Source of the DNA: Dichomitus squalens LYAD-421 SS1
Taxonomy: Eukaryota; Basidiomycota; Agaricomycetes; Polyporales; Polyporaceae
DNA length: 64,000 nucleotides
Direction: 5' to 3'
Assembly (NCBI RefSeq): GCF_000275845.1
Contig: NW_006766941.1
Location: forward strand, 112,760-176,759
Shown here one piece after another: positions 1 to 10,986 of the stretch (position 1 is the stretch's first letter; each line of letters begins with the position of its first letter). The notes below the pieces were generated by a model that was not told the origin of the DNA, did no database searches, and was given only the letters and a program-made list of their open reading frames with translations. A program made the translations under genes and the position numbers.

Positions 1-800
1 TACGTTCCCACTGCCACATGCTCCGTTCCCGTGATCACCATGCTCTTGCCTTTTCTTTCTCGCCCTTTGTTCTTCCTTTGTCATCTTCACTGCCTCGCTC
101 TCGCGCTTTGTCTTTGGTTGCTAAGCAGCCCCTCGAGTAGATAAGGACCCCCTTAGGCGCTCCCTAGTCCCCATCTCGACCTCTTGGTCATTGGGACTAG
201 GTGAGTGACCATAGCGTTGTATCTCCCTTCGATTGCTAATGTATAACTTGGTCATTGGGACTAGTCTGTCGCTGGTTGCGTGAAGACTAGCTTTCGTCGG
301 TCTTGTGCCTTCGTGCCAACCGCCGCTCTGCCCCGTCGAGTTTTCTGATACGTTTATCCCTCTCACCCTCTCTTCTCCCCTTTCGGCTCCTCGCCGCTCG
401 CCTACGGGGTCGTCGCCGAACATCGACCCGAGTCTACGCGCCTAGTCGCCGCGACATTCCCAGTCGTAGGACCAGAGCTGATCGTTTGAGCGAATACTGC
501 ACATGCTCTCAAACACATGCATGTAAATGAGATCGAGGGATAGGGCTTAAGAGTGACTAATTGTGTGTTATGCAATCAAGATAATCTAACACTCGCATCA
601 TGTCTGGGGCGACTCCCACTCTCCACCAGCTGCAGAACTTCTTGGAGAAGCAGGATCTTGACTGTCACTATTCCCAAGGAGGTTCTTACGGCCGCTATAT
701 CAGTCTGCCTCTGAGTGTCTGACTCAACTTGCCCATTAGTCACATGAACCAGTTGGACCAATTCGCGTCTCGGAGTATACAGCCACTTCAAGGCCACTAG
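1..800. other. No recognised gene (left edge)
   Basis: Only short open frames with unremarkable composition are seen here. Apart from the 18-base direct repeat there is no domain, tRNA or transposon signature I can name. The last 150 bases may belong to the 5' part of the decayed cytidylyltransferase that follows, but no residues there are convincing. Confidence 0.4.
183..264. repeat. Short direct repeat pair
   Basis: The 18-base word CTTGGTCATTGGGACTAG occurs at 183-200 and again at 247-264 in the same orientation, 46 bases apart. No gene was recognised around it in bases 1-800. The pair could be footprints of a small insertion or a chance local duplication. Confidence 0.5.
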
Positions 801-814
801 AGGCTCTCTCCACC

Positions 815-1470
815 ACAGATCTCACCCCTACGGATATTCAAGAATATGTCGTTGCATGCATTGCTGAGGTCCATTTGTTGTCCCCTAGTTGCTCTTACCG
901 CATCAATGCCCCTCCCACTGAACGCCCAGCGTGCATATATGCTGACGGGGTCTATGACCTGCTCCATTTCGCACATGTGCTGTTGCTCCGGCAGGCAAAG
1001 CTGGCGTTCCTCACTACAATTGAGATCAGAGGGAGCCGCACTGAAGTGCTGGGTGTACATTTGCTGGCTGGTGTTCACTACGATGAAGTCTGTACTGAGC
1101 ACAAGAATATACCAGTGATGGGGCGTGAAGGGAGGTATGCTCCCGCTTAATTCCAGGGTCATTGTGCAGAATTGATGAAAAAAAGTGAAGGTGCGAAGCG
1201 GTACAACATTGTCAATGGGTGGATGAGGTTATACCGAATGCGCCATGGGTCATTGATCAGGCAGCCCTTGACAAGGTATGCCGTCACTAAGCTACATTGG
1301 CATATGCCTCAGGAGATTACGACAATGTCTATGCATACGTAAGAGCCAAGGTACACAACTTCCCGTTTTACCTAATAATCTCTTTGATATCGTGTTCACC
1401 CCATACCAGGTCAATTTGTTCCGACACGCCACACGCCTGGGGTGTCTACCTCAGAGTTGATTGAACGAGT
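815..1470 (+). pseudogene. PCT1: Choline-phosphate cytidylyltransferase remnant
   Basis: This is a decayed copy of CTP:phosphocholine cytidylyltransferase, the rate-limiting enzyme of the Kennedy pathway. Forward pieces match the family in order. At 830-1130 the conceptual peptide has TPTDIQEYV, then IYADGVYDLLHFAHVLLLRQ, then HLLAGVHYDEV and EHKNIPVM. At 1213-1275 it has [17 protein letters not shown]. At 1300-1350 it has YASGDYDNVYAYV, and at 1410-1470 PTRHTPGVSTSELIERV. The signature HxGH is read as HFAH, so a glycine needed for nucleotide binding is lost. The frame breaks near 1150 and the segment around the usual YVAHD motif is partly missing. Old introns are still visible (about 1276-1296 and 1351-1411), so this is a DNA-level duplicate, not a retrocopy. 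It stops at the last donor-like GTGAGT and has no C-terminal exon. Confidence 0.8.
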
Positions 1471-1719
1471 GAGTTGTGATTGCATATCGACGCGGCGACC
1501 TTGACTCAATATTCCCTCCTAATAGTCGCTCTGGTACTTGTTGGTAATGAGCCAGTCGGAAAAAGATGGCAATGACATAGTAGGGTAGTACATATATCTT
1601 GCCATCCTACTGCCTGCTACTGTGATGAAGGATATCAGATTTAAAGACGGTACCAAATCCTGGTTTGCATCATGGACGTGTCAGCGTGTCCGGCTTGAAC
1701 CCCTTTTTCCACGGAAAAA

Positions 1720-1798
1720 TGACCACCGCAGGGGTCGAACCTGCAATCTCCTGATTATCCAGTCGTAGTCAGACGCGTTGCCATTACGCCAGGCGGCC
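1720..1798 (-). tRNA. tRNA-Arg(ACG): tRNA-Arg (anticodon ACG) with 7-nt intron
   Basis: Read on the minus strand from 1798 to 1720 this folds as a full cloverleaf. The 7-bp acceptor stem (GGCCGCC with GGTGGTC) has two G-U pairs. The D stem is GCGT/ACGC, the anticodon stem TCTGA/TCAGG, and the T stem GCAGG/CCTGC with loop TTCGACC. The loop reads CT-ACG-A, giving anticodon ACG (1766-1764). A 7-base intron, CTGGATA (1762-1756), follows position 37, the canonical site for eukaryotic tRNA introns. The discriminator base is A (1720), followed at once by TTTTT (1719-1715), a Pol III terminator. CCA is not encoded, as expected. Confidence 0.9.
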
Positions 1799-2246
1799 GT
1801 TGCACTTGAGTATCTCTTGTGCATTATAATCCCTTTCTCCTGCGGACTCTACTGCGTGAGCTGGCGGTCCTTTTTGTGCGCACTCAGCTATGCAACTACT
1901 GAAGATCTGCGTGAAGTACTACTGTCTCTCTACCTTCACCCATGCTACGACTTACTTAAAAAGCATATATACACAGGGTAACGACGCATCGAAGTTTCAA
2001 TCGTGCACCGAGCCACAATTTGGGCAAAGGGGTGTGTACGAACGATATATGTCAATAGGACCCATGCGAAGAAGCGACGGGAACGCGACTGATATGAGTG
2101 CGCCTCTGCGCAGAAGAGAGGGCACCCAGCACACAGGCCAAATCGAAGAGTCGCTAGTTGCGACCGCGAGATGGCTCGTGGTTGTGCTCCTTGGGGGGTC
2201 GTTCCAATAACTTCATCGTTGGCATGTTTACATGCAGTGATGAAGC
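1799..2246. other. Intergenic, nothing recognised
   Basis: The stretch between the tRNA and the 3' end of the next minus-strand gene has only short overlapping frames without recognisable domains. Confidence 0.4.
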
Positions 2247-3572
2247 TCATCCTGCAACCTCCGTCGTGACCCTCCAGAGCCTCGAAGATGGCCAGAGGGA
2301 GGTGAACGTCCGTGGACGCTGCTGAGGTGCGGTCTCTTGGGATGAGACTTGTACGTTGTCTCCTTGTCGACAGTCGGCCTGAGTCATCGCGCCCACTGGT
2401 ATTTCTCTCTCATCTAGGAATGAGAGCGAGATGTGTGTTTGACAGTGCCATAACTCGGCGACGGCAGCGCGCCTCTTCTCAGGGCGGAAGGACTGGTCAG
2501 TCGGGACGTATAGGGCGCCGCGCAAGTCTTCGTCCCGGGGCGGACCCCATGTTGTGTTCAGCGGGAATCTTGGTATGTTTGCCTCAGACTCTAGAGCGAC
2601 GAGGCGTATGCGTCCCGCAGTAATGGCAGAGACATCAGGTCCCTCTGTCTCACATGCGCCTGGAGGTATCAATGCCAGCTCGTCGCTGACGCATTGCAGC
2701 TGACCCGATGCTCTCCGCGGAGATATCGGTATGCATCGATTGAAGTGGGATGGGTGGCCCTTGGCGCAAGGAGTCGCAGATGGCAGAGGATGCGGCTGTT
2801 CGTCGACGCTGGTCGTCTGTGGAGACACCGTGGACCGGCTCGTGGCATGGATGTACATCGACGACAGCGAATCCGATGACGAACGCAGTCCGTGGGGTTG
2901 TGTGTTTGCTGACAGCGTCGTGTTTTGTATGGCAAGGACCGGCACCGATGTATCCGGGAACTGGACGTCAAACCTGGGGGCGGCGTCGTTCAGGAACGCG
3001 AAATCCATGTATTCTGTAGGATCAATGAGGTCGGTATCCTTTTCCGTGATTGACCTGTCTTCATCGCCACTGATGGACGTAGGTGTAGTCCACGTCTGTT
3101 GTGGAAGGGGAGGAAAGTGAAATATAGTAAGCCTCGAAACCTGTCATGAGATAGAAGGTTGCTCACCAAGAAGTTCCTAACGTCGATGCTCTCTAGCCGC
3201 TCCTCATCGTCAGCGTGGAGGTCCTCAAAAGTCTTGAGATCGAACGCGGATCTGCCTTCTGTACTCTCCTCGTTCGCCGCGACCTGTGGCGGCCAATAGA
3301 GAACGGAGGCGGATTCGGGGCGTGGCGGCCATGGTAGACCCAGGTATACGGCGGGCCGTACGCGGGTGGTTAGCCCGGCATCCAAGCCGCCAAGTCCAGC
3401 GGGTCCAAGCTCGGGTCCATGCAATGCCAACCCCTGATCATATGTCAGAGCACTGTAGCGAGGTGCAATGTAACTACGGGCTCACGGTCGGTGGTCCATC
3501 GAGAACGCTGGTATATCTCGGTGCTCCGGGGACATACAAGGATGGAACCTCCCCGTGGTTTCGTGACTTACA
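2247..3572 (-). CDS. Unknown gene, copy 1 of a duplicated pair (5' end unresolved)
   Basis: Minus-strand gene of unknown function with a sister copy at 17268-18561. Two exons are well supported. One runs 3433-3167 (containing YLGLPWPPRPES and DDEERLESIDVRNFL). The other runs 3095-2247 (containing MDFAFLNDAAPRFD, QFPDTSVPV and WGPPRDEDLRGALYVPTDQ). They are joined by a 71-bp GT-AG intron (3096-3166) that sits in the same place and has the same length in the sister copy. A further upstream exon ends at 3572 before a 138-bp intron (3434-3571). In that exon the frame matching the sister copy is interrupted by a small insertion around 3610-3630, so the start could not be fixed. No domain, signal peptide or membrane segment was recognised; the protein is rich in Ser, Pro and Arg. 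It could be a decaying gene. Confidence 0.45.
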
Positions 3573-6080
3573 GGGCATTGATGTAAATTCGAGACCGGGC
3601 GGGTAGAGGGGGTTCAGCTGTCGAGGGCTGCAGATCCGAGGCATGAGCGTATTGTTCAAGATCGGAGAGCATGGACGGTGCACGAACTCGGAGACAGCGG
3701 AGACCGTGGATGTGACATTCGGAAAGAGAACGGTGAGTGCCATGGTCTGGATGGAGTTCATTGTAAAGGAGAAGCTGAGTAGTGCACAGTAGACTGTGGC
3801 CTAAGGTGACGAGAGTGGTTGCGGACAGGGTTGGCTCTGCGCGCTTTTCAGCACGCGTCGGGGGCTGCCCCGCTGGATATCCAGCGCGTCGATCACATGT
3901 GCGTGTCGCGGGAGGCGTGAGACTTCTTATTGTACTCGCCAGAGCGGTTGACTGACAATTCCGTGGTTTGTATAGATTATTATTCCGGGATATGTACATG
4001 ACTCGACGTCCTGTGCCCATAAACAAAGGCCAGTTGCCGAGCGTATGTCCTCTATGAAGATCAGAAATGTGTTCTAGCTCATCCTTGCCTTCGAGCACCG
4101 CGTTACGAACCCACCCACATTGTCCGCGTATTGGTGGTCGGAAGCCGATCAACTAATCGACATCCCACGCCTTTCGGTTGAGCGTCCTATCACAATAGAA
4201 AGAGTTGATAGTACATGTCTGTAGCCACAGAGATGAGTATTTCTCGTCAGGATGCTGATAAGACAAGGTATGAACATGCGTGCGATTGCTGAACAACGTA
4301 GGTCATCCATCACTCACCACGAGACCTGCCTCCTAGTCGAAGAACGCACCGAAGTATGTCGGTGATAGAGATCCTGTCGCATTCATCGTGGAGCGATGGC
4401 CGGACTCGTCGCAGCAGGAGTAGCCCTCGTGAAGACAGTGACGCATACGGAGGTGAGAGCGACACGTAGGTGGTCTCGATGTTGGCTAGTACCTGTCGGA
4501 GACAGGGCTACGGTCATGAATGAATAATGTGATGCCGTTGAGTTTCTTTTTGGCATGTCTCTAAATGTTAAACTATCGAAAACCAATGAAGCTCTCTCTA
4601 CCTGGCATCGTCGTCTGCTCGTCTTTGAGGCGCTCAGGCATCCTGGTTGCAGGACTTAGCTCTGGCCAGGACAGCACGGGAATGGACCAAACCTCGTGCA
4701 GGACTCTCCCTGGAGATCGACCGCACAGGTCCCGGATGACGGCAGGGTCAGGGCAGCGGGCTCGGGTACGAAGGGGGTCGGAGGGAAGCGTGGCCGCTCC
4801 GCTGACGACGGCGAAGACGAACGCGCCATGAGAGGTGAACTGCATGTTGATTCCTTTTTTGACGAAGCGACTCTTCAGTGGAAGCCGAGCTGGTCTACAA
4901 CTTGCCCTGGTCACCGTGGTTTCAGATGCGACTGTAGGTGCTTGTCAGATGCCTGCAGTTGTCGTTGATGTCCTCACTTCAGATTTACAGGCTCGTACAT
5001 GCTCGCTCTCGTAGCTAGCCTCCGCGCAGCCGTGGCCGTAGGTGAGCAACGTCCCTATCCTCGATGCGCGCGACTCAGGCACTAATTGCTGAACATTTGT
5101 TACTTGACACAGGCTCGAGGCCCTCTGCAGCCTGTGGAAACGAAGAGAGACACCAGTGTGCAGTGGACGCACCTGTGCCGCACACACGATATGGTGTCGC
5201 TCTCCACGCCGATTCATGGAGTAGATGCACCCTCACGCGTGACCGCAAGCTCCAGAAGAGACGGCGAGCTCGACGGAGGCAGCGTTTGCGATTGGGTCGG
5301 ACCAGCGCCTGTCCTGCGAGTCGTTATCGACAGCTGCTCCGAACAAGGGAGCCTTCTTCTACCGTGCCGCGCTTGGCATTCCATGATCGGCGCGTGATTA
5401 CTGGATCTCAACACGCGGTTTCGCTGCTGAACGACTGATGCGCTAGTCATACCGCCATTTTGGATCCGATGGGGCAGGTGATCCCACCTGTCACTCTGCG
5501 TTATGTCGAGTCCGGAACCTCCCCCGCACCATGCACTCGCACTTCGCCACAGTGTACCAATGCAGGGACTACCAAGGCTATCCCGAGCGAGAAGGGGCGG
5601 ATGCGTGCTGCACGGAAGACTCGTTCAATTCGGCATCTAGGCTGACAGGCAGAAGAGGCTTGTACTTCGATACTCGTACGATGAATCATACCCCACGTAC
5701 TGACTTGCATTATCCTGCTCCATAGGTAGCTGGGATTACACTTGAGCGCATATACCAATATCGTCTCAAGTAATTCGCACTTTGTGGAAATAAACACAAT
5801 GCTGATCCAGAGCTCACATTCAATCCGTTCAGCTCTCATATCGTATATGCGCCAGACGCTATTTACACAGGTAGGCGTGCGTTCAGCTCTTCCTCTTCCT
5901 TATCGGTTCTCTGTCGTGACCCCGCTTCCCCTAGGCCGAACTTTGAAAGCAGAACGGCGGTCTGCATATCCAAACCTAGCCTCGTTCGTTCAGCGTGCAC
6001 GGTACATTTTCCGCACGCTGCATGGAAGCCCGGATGATGGTTCGACCTTCTTCGAACGCATGAATTATTGACCTTTTCAG
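3573..6080. other. Low-information region, no confident gene
   Basis: Bases 3573-4150 may hold the 5' exon(s) of the preceding minus-strand gene: the peptide SMLSDLEQYAH near 3660 matches SMLSDLGQYAH in the sister copy. At 4573-4844 a minus-strand frame starts MQFTSHGAFVFAVVSGAATL, which would suit a signal peptide, but the rest is uninformative and no splice model was found. Nothing else between 4900 and 6080 resembles a known family. Confidence 0.35.
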
Positions 6081-6085
6081 AACTA

Positions 6086-6093
6086 GATATAAG
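6086..6093 (+). promoter_or_regulatory. TATA-like element
   Basis: GATATAAG lies about 120 bases before the ATG of the secreted Pro/Gly-rich protein. It is followed by a pyrimidine-rich stretch (ACCGACCTCCTTCCTCC), a common fungal core-promoter arrangement. Position and composition are the only evidence. Confidence 0.4.
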
Positions 6094-6212
6094 CCTGTAC
6101 AACCGACCTCCTTCCTCCAACGCACCTTGCAGTACCTGTTCATCTAGTAAGTATACCCCCAACGCCTGAAGCTCGCCATGATACTGACTGGCTTTCTCTC
6201 ATCCACAGCAAC

Positions 6213-6599
6213 ATGCGTTTTTTCATCCTCGTCGCTCTCTCGGCCGTCGCTGTCATTTCGGCCGTCCCAGTCGCGGTCCCGAACGAGGACTCCGCTGCGG
6301 CCAACCCGACCGAGAGCGGCTCCTCAGGCTTCCCCGAGCCCACGGGGTGGCCGACGGGGATCCCTTCCGGCTTCCCCACTCCCCCCGGATTCCCCACGGG
6401 TCTGCCCTCCGGTTGGCCCACTGGCTTCCCCACCCCGACTGATGGATTTCCGTCCTTCTCGTTCCCACCGCTCCCGAGCGGGACGGGCGAGCCTGGATTC
6501 CCTCCCACTGGGCTGCCCACTGGGATCCCTGGTGGCTTCCCCACTGGACTGCCCGGCGAATCCTTCCCTCCTGCGCCGGCCGCCTCTGCCGCCATGTAA
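6213..6599 (+). CDS. Small secreted Pro/Gly-rich repeat protein
   Basis: A 128-residue protein. It begins with a clear signal peptide (MRFFILVALSAVAVISA, cleavage probably near residue 18), a short acidic linker, then about 80 residues of degenerate Gly-Phe-Pro-Thr repeats (GFPTPPG, GFPTGLPSG, GWPTGFPT, GLPTGIPG and so on), ending in a short Ala-rich tail. No cysteines, globular domain or second membrane segment is seen, so it is probably an extended cell-wall or matrix protein. The start is supported by a 62-bp GT-AG intron in the 5' leader (6147-6208, GTAAGT to CCACAG) that ends four bases before the ATG. The repeats recall structural Pro-rich wall proteins, but I cannot name a family. Confidence 0.8.
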   Translation: MRFFILVALSAVAVISAVPVAVPNEDSAAANPTESGSSGFPEPTGWPTGIPSGFPTPPGFPTGLPSGWPTGFPTPTDGFPSFSFPPLPSGTGEPGFPPTGLPTGIPGGFPTGLPGESFPPAPAASAAM

Positions 6600-8273
6600 G
6601 GAGAGTCAAGTTGAAGCAGACGTCGCAGTCAACAATCAGTGAGCTTTTTGGTCCCTGCGAACGTATAGGATGTGAGCTGACGGCCACGGTCTGTGTTAGT
6701 ACCAGCGCGCTCCCGCTGTCGTCGCTCCTTGCCCGGATCCCCGACTGAAATCGGTGCAGAATTCTCATTCAGACCGTCACTCCTTCGCTGAAAACACCTT
6801 CGAGGCTTTCATGTTAGAAATCTTGCGTGTTGTGTGTATCGCCGTAGAGAGGTTCCATAGCTCCCTGTCCCGCGTGTCGCGATGAAAACTATCAATCATG
6901 GTGTAGCACTATGGTATACTCGGGCCGCGTGTTTTCAAAGCATCAATCAGCGAAGGCCGGGAGGGCGGTAACAATCATCTTGTGGTAACTGTGTGACCCC
7001 TGAACGATGACTCCCGTCTTCATGATTCAGAGCACTGATTCAAGGTTGATATAATGATTCTAGGTTGATAAGAGAGGATCCGCTGGTGATAAGGAAGTCC
7101 GAAACAGCAGTTCAAAACGTGAGAATTGTACTAGTTCTAATGGTGTGTCTATACAAGACTTCCCTGCACAGTTATGCAGCTGTGAGAACGATCCTGCCCG
7201 CTTTATACAGACAAGGAACTGTTGGTAATCCTGACGAAGGGCAGGATGCCCCTGGGAGGCTCAGACTAAGGCTACCTGTGTTCTGAAAGTCCTGAGACGG
7301 ATCGGCGGCAAGCGCCTCAGTCACGCGTTATTCGCGTGTCAGAGCAATGCAGGCGCTACTTTCCTCGTAGCCCGGGTGTCTTCTCGTCCTACTCGAGCAT
7401 GGTCCGCCAAGGACGATGTCCACCACACCAGTGGCACCGTGTGCTTGGAGCATACACGAGATGAGCTTATGAGATCTATGGTCGATCATGAGCCATGCGC
7501 AAGCGCGCCGCTGCACCCAGGAAATTCGGTGGTTAAGACGCAAGATATGGATGGCGGTGCTGATTCGCTGCGTGATATTCGAGTTTGTCGAGAATCATAA
7601 ATCTGATAAGGTGATGCTATCTGCAAGGCTTCTGAGCGCGTCGTCCCACGGGATTGTGGGTGGGAGCAGAGCCCAGCGAAGCCCTCGGGGCTGAGAATGT
7701 GGGTTATCGAAACCGTATCGTGGACACCATCATGCTCAGAGAATACGGGGAGATGAGGGGCCTGTCCCTCGCGCTGTCCATGTGATACCTGAGTGGCCCA
7801 ACACGCACTAAGACGCGTCTTTGGGCGCCTTCAAGCGCTGAAGAGCGAGCCGTGTACCACCTACCGCTGCTTATCCTTCGCTCATATCCATCGCATCCAT
7901 CTGCCGCAGTGCATCTATTATCTCTCCCCTCTTCCCCTCTCTCTGCTCCTTATTTCGCGTCGTCTACATTGTTCCCGCTGGTTCCATCCACCACTAGCTC
8001 CCCAACCACCGATCCGCAAGCCAGAATCTCCCATAGAACTCAATGGAATTCATACGTTGCACGTTCTCACATTCGACTCGAGCACACGTGCTCCAGATCG
8101 CGTCTCCAGTACCGACTAAGCACTGGAGCAAATTCGACGCCATCCTAGAATGGAAGGAGCAGACATCGCAGGCATTCGACGTTGGTTCCTGCGACGACGA
8201 GCGGGCAAGCGTATCTCCTGAATGCATAGACACCCCTGACTGATATTCGATTTCACAGATCGTGCTTCCACCT
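6600..8273. other. Intergenic, no confident gene
   Basis: 6600-7060 is the 3' flank of the secreted protein gene. 7060-7790 has only short frames without recognisable features. 7850-8000 is strongly pyrimidine-rich and is probably the promoter and leader of the gene beginning at 8274. A branch and acceptor-like TTTCACAG ends at 8258, so a 5' exon or leader intron may precede that gene. Confidence 0.4.
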
Positions 8274-8975
8274 ATGCGTGCCCTAGACGCAACTTTGCGC
8301 GAGGATAAACGACGACGCGACTGGACCACCTACCGCAAGGTAGTCGAGGCCGATCCTAATACCACCGTCGCGCCCCCTTGGCCTCCATTCGCTCCTCCTC
8401 CGCGCTTCCCTTCCCCCGAGCTGGAAGATTCACCTCCAATATTCGAGTCGTCGACATCTACCTATTCTGACACCGCTAGCTGCCACGGCCTGTCACCCGC
8501 GAATGGAGAATTTGGCGGGTATGCACGGTGGAAATACGTTCTTGAGAGGTTCACCCCCGCAAGCCCTCCGTCGACCTGTGAACACGCGGATGGAGAACAC
8601 ACCTCGGTCTCCGAATCTTCCTCCCCGCGTACGCTCTCAGATACCACTGGTACAACAGCGTCGTCCAGCCTTACCTCAGACACACTCTCCGAAAACGCCG
8701 AGGAAATGAGCGCAGCTGCTGCGGTACAGCACACGTCGGACACGCACGGCAGCGGTGCTGGAAACACAGATGACCTTGCGGTTTGCATCGCGCAGATGCT
8801 GCTCGAGTGCAGGGAGGAAGCCGAGCTGAAGCCGAGCGCGGAAGCGTTCTTCGAGGAGGACGCATTGGCCGATGGGGATATATACGACCACGAGTTGGAA
8901 GAGGAGATCCGTGAAAGGGCAGCGATCGCGCAGGAGCTGAACTGGATGCTCATGGGGGTGCTGCCGATGGGGTGA
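8274..8975 (+). CDS. Unknown protein with acidic C-terminal helix
   Basis: An open frame of 233 codons from the first ATG (MRALDATLREDKRRRDW). The N-terminal 20 residues are basic. A Pro-rich segment follows (WPPFAPPPRFPSPELE), then a long Ser/Thr-rich low-complexity middle, then a strongly acidic stretch that should be helical (about residues 180-233, containing HELEEEIRERAAIAQELNW). No known domain, signal peptide or membrane segment. An upstream coding exon is possible because an acceptor-like CAG lies at 8256-8258. Codon use and the clean frame suggest a real gene. It may be a disordered regulatory protein, but no function can be assigned. Confidence 0.55.
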   Translation: MRALDATLREDKRRRDWTTYRKVVEADPNTTVAPPWPPFAPPPRFPSPELEDSPPIFESSTSTYSDTASCHGLSPANGEFGGYARWKYVLERFTPASPPSTCEHADGEHTSVSESSSPRTLSDTTGTTASSSLTSDTLSENAEEMSAAAAVQHTSDTHGSGAGNTDDLAVCIAQMLLECREEAELKPSAEAFFEEDALADGDIYDHELEEEIRERAAIAQELNWMLMGVLPMG

Positions 8976-9726
8976 CTGCAGGCGTGCGCGGTGACGTGAG
9001 ACATTTGCGGGGTATTGATGTTGAAGGTTCGTGCCGCACATTCCACTCACCATGTCCGAAGCTTGACACGGCATGATGTGTACTAGGCATCCACCCTCTC
9101 CGCCTCCCAAGTATAAACACACCTTGTTGAGTCCCGAATTGCGTTCCCAAGTGTCCGCTACGGTGGTGGTTCGCATATTGAACTGCGTGATGGTCCGTAC
9201 ATGTACTATATCTCAAAGTCGTGCTGCTTCTCGGTCGCTCTATTGCTGTATGATTGTCTCCGTGTATATCATGTATGGCGTCCGCACCGGCGTGTCAGCA
9301 CGCGGCGCTCTGTGTAAGATAGGGTCAGAATGAAAATAGCGTATGGCGTTGCGGAGATCCAACGAGATCCATAGCTCGCTTTGGGCCTATAATCCTCGGC
9401 GATGGTCCAGCTCCCTGAACGACGGGTGTATTTGTCAAGGACAATTAATATCATACACATGTACGACGCGCACTAGAGACAGACACTCTCGTTCCGTGAA
9501 CAAAGCAGCCCCAAAGCGGATATGCGCCATGGCTCCTGGAAAATCCCTGCCGAAGATGGCTGCATGTGACAAAGGACCTTACGCGTATCGTCACTGACGC
9601 GTGGGTGCTCAAGCGCGCGAACCTGAACTTGAACCTGTCTTTGACCTCGACCACTCACCTGGCATTGTTCGACATTGTTCTCCACAAGAACTCAGCAGTT
9701 TACCACCACCACACAGCAGCGTTATC
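8976..9726. other. Intergenic, nothing recognised
   Basis: No domain, RNA gene or repeat is seen. The last 130 bases, with CAACACACAGCAGCG-like composition, are probably the leader of the next gene. Confidence 0.4.
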
Positions 9727-10287
9727 ATGTCTTCCTTCGCACGTCTGCTTTCTGCCACTTCGAACGGCACGAGCTACCCCGGCTCAAACGACTCGACGCG
9801 TCCTAGTACGCCAATCGCGGAATCTCGAGGACAGCAGCATGTAAGCTTTCACCATGGATGTGTGGATGGTCTTGTACTCACCGTAGATGATTGTCGTCGC
9901 GCTTTGTACCAGAACGACGATGGCCTCCCCCCGCTTGACGCGCTCCTGTCAACGGATCAGCCGACGCCATCCGTCGAAATGGAACACGCGTGCCAAGATG
10001 TAAAGACAGACCAGAAGACGGTAGACAATGACACCAGCTCAGTCGCGAGCAACATGGTCCTGGCTCCCGGATGGCGCGTCTTCATGGCCTCTCCGGATGC
10101 TCGTGCTGGCACTGAAGATCACATTGACGCGGTCGAGACGCGGAGGAACGGGCAAACTGACCTCAGGTCCCGCTTCACTGAGTCGTCCGACCGAGTCGTG
10201 GACGCGTCTACCACTTGGGAAAGCTTCTTTGCGAGATTGCGCGACACCATGCTTTCGGAGATCGAGGCCGTTGACGAAGAAGATTAG
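9727..10287 (+). CDS. Unknown protein, 186 aa
   Basis: An open frame from ATG at 9727 (MSSFARLLSATSNGTSYPG) to TAG. The frame extends upstream without an ATG, so this start is the first available. The protein is Ser/Thr/Asp-rich and hydrophilic, with no signal peptide or membrane segment. The C-terminal third (STTWESFFARLRDTMLSEIE) should form an amphipathic helix. No family is recognised. It lies in the same direction as the unknown gene at 8274 and has a similar layout (disordered body, helical acidic end), but I see no alignable homology between them. Confidence 0.5.
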   Translation: MSSFARLLSATSNGTSYPGSNDSTRPSTPIAESRGQQHVSFHHGCVDGLVLTVDDCRRALYQNDDGLPPLDALLSTDQPTPSVEMEHACQDVKTDQKTVDNDTSSVASNMVLAPGWRVFMASPDARAGTEDHIDAVETRRNGQTDLRSRFTESSDRVVDASTTWESFFARLRDTMLSEIEAVDEED

Positions 10288-10776
10288 GATTCGCTCGCGC
10301 AAAGATTCAGTTCCCTGTATGATAGAGAGTGTTAGAGATGAGTTGCTATGTCAGTTGTCATTTCACACGCCCTTCACTGCTTACTGACGTGGCAAACGAT
10401 CCCCAGGACTAATTCGATTGCGCGAGCGTGCACCGTTCTGACTATCTCCCTTCCACCATTCGCGTGTTGTTGCTACTGCAGTCTCTACTGCCTTGTTAGA
10501 GACTGCCTTGTTATTGGGTTTTCTCGTCAGGTCATTACGTTAGTATCACATCATAATTCGGACTCGCCCCATCTATATGCCTTCCCTGTTACTTACTTAC
10601 TTGTACTATATCTCTGCCAAAGCTTGTATCTGAAACATACAAAGTTCTCGCGAAGGATGTCGATGTGGTATGCGTTTGCAATCTGGCCCAGCCATTGCCC
10701 GTCAAATAATATTGTCGCACTACCCGATGGGTGTTGACTGCACAATTGATATATTTGCCATACTAAGAATGTTATT
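10288..10776. other. 3' flank, nothing recognised
   Basis: Region between the unknown gene and the tRNA-like element. Only short frames with many T-rich stretches are seen. Confidence 0.4.
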
Positions 10777-10850
10777 GCGCTAATGGTATAGTGGTATTCG
10801 GGGCTTGCACCATTTTCTCGTCGTCGTGGGTTCAATCCCCAAAACACTCC
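10777..10850 (+). pseudogene. tRNA-like element, probable tRNA pseudogene
   Basis: A 74-base segment beginning GCGCTAATGGTATAGTGG, which looks like the 5' half of a glycine-type tRNA and gives a good Pol III A box. GGGTTCAATCCCC follows as a B box, and six T residues (10851-10856) act like a Pol III terminator. The size and box spacing suit a tRNA. However, the acceptor strands (GCGCTAA and the last bases AACACTC) do not pair, and I found no anticodon stem, so it is not a functional cloverleaf as read. It could be a decayed tRNA or a tRNA-derived SINE head. Confidence 0.4.
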
Positions 10851-10986
10851 TTTTTTCCGCCGTCCCCCAGAAGCTATACCTAGCTTAATTCTTTGCATGG
10901 ATGCATATTACATATTTCTATCGCTACCGGACAACACTAGTGAGGCATGTCAAACTGCCCATAGAGTTGCAACTCGAACCCCTTCG

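Noticed and set aside
6140..6768. Minus-strand and second forward frames over the secreted repeat protein
   Set aside because: They are shadows of the Gly/Pro repeat; only the frame with the signal peptide has biological sense.
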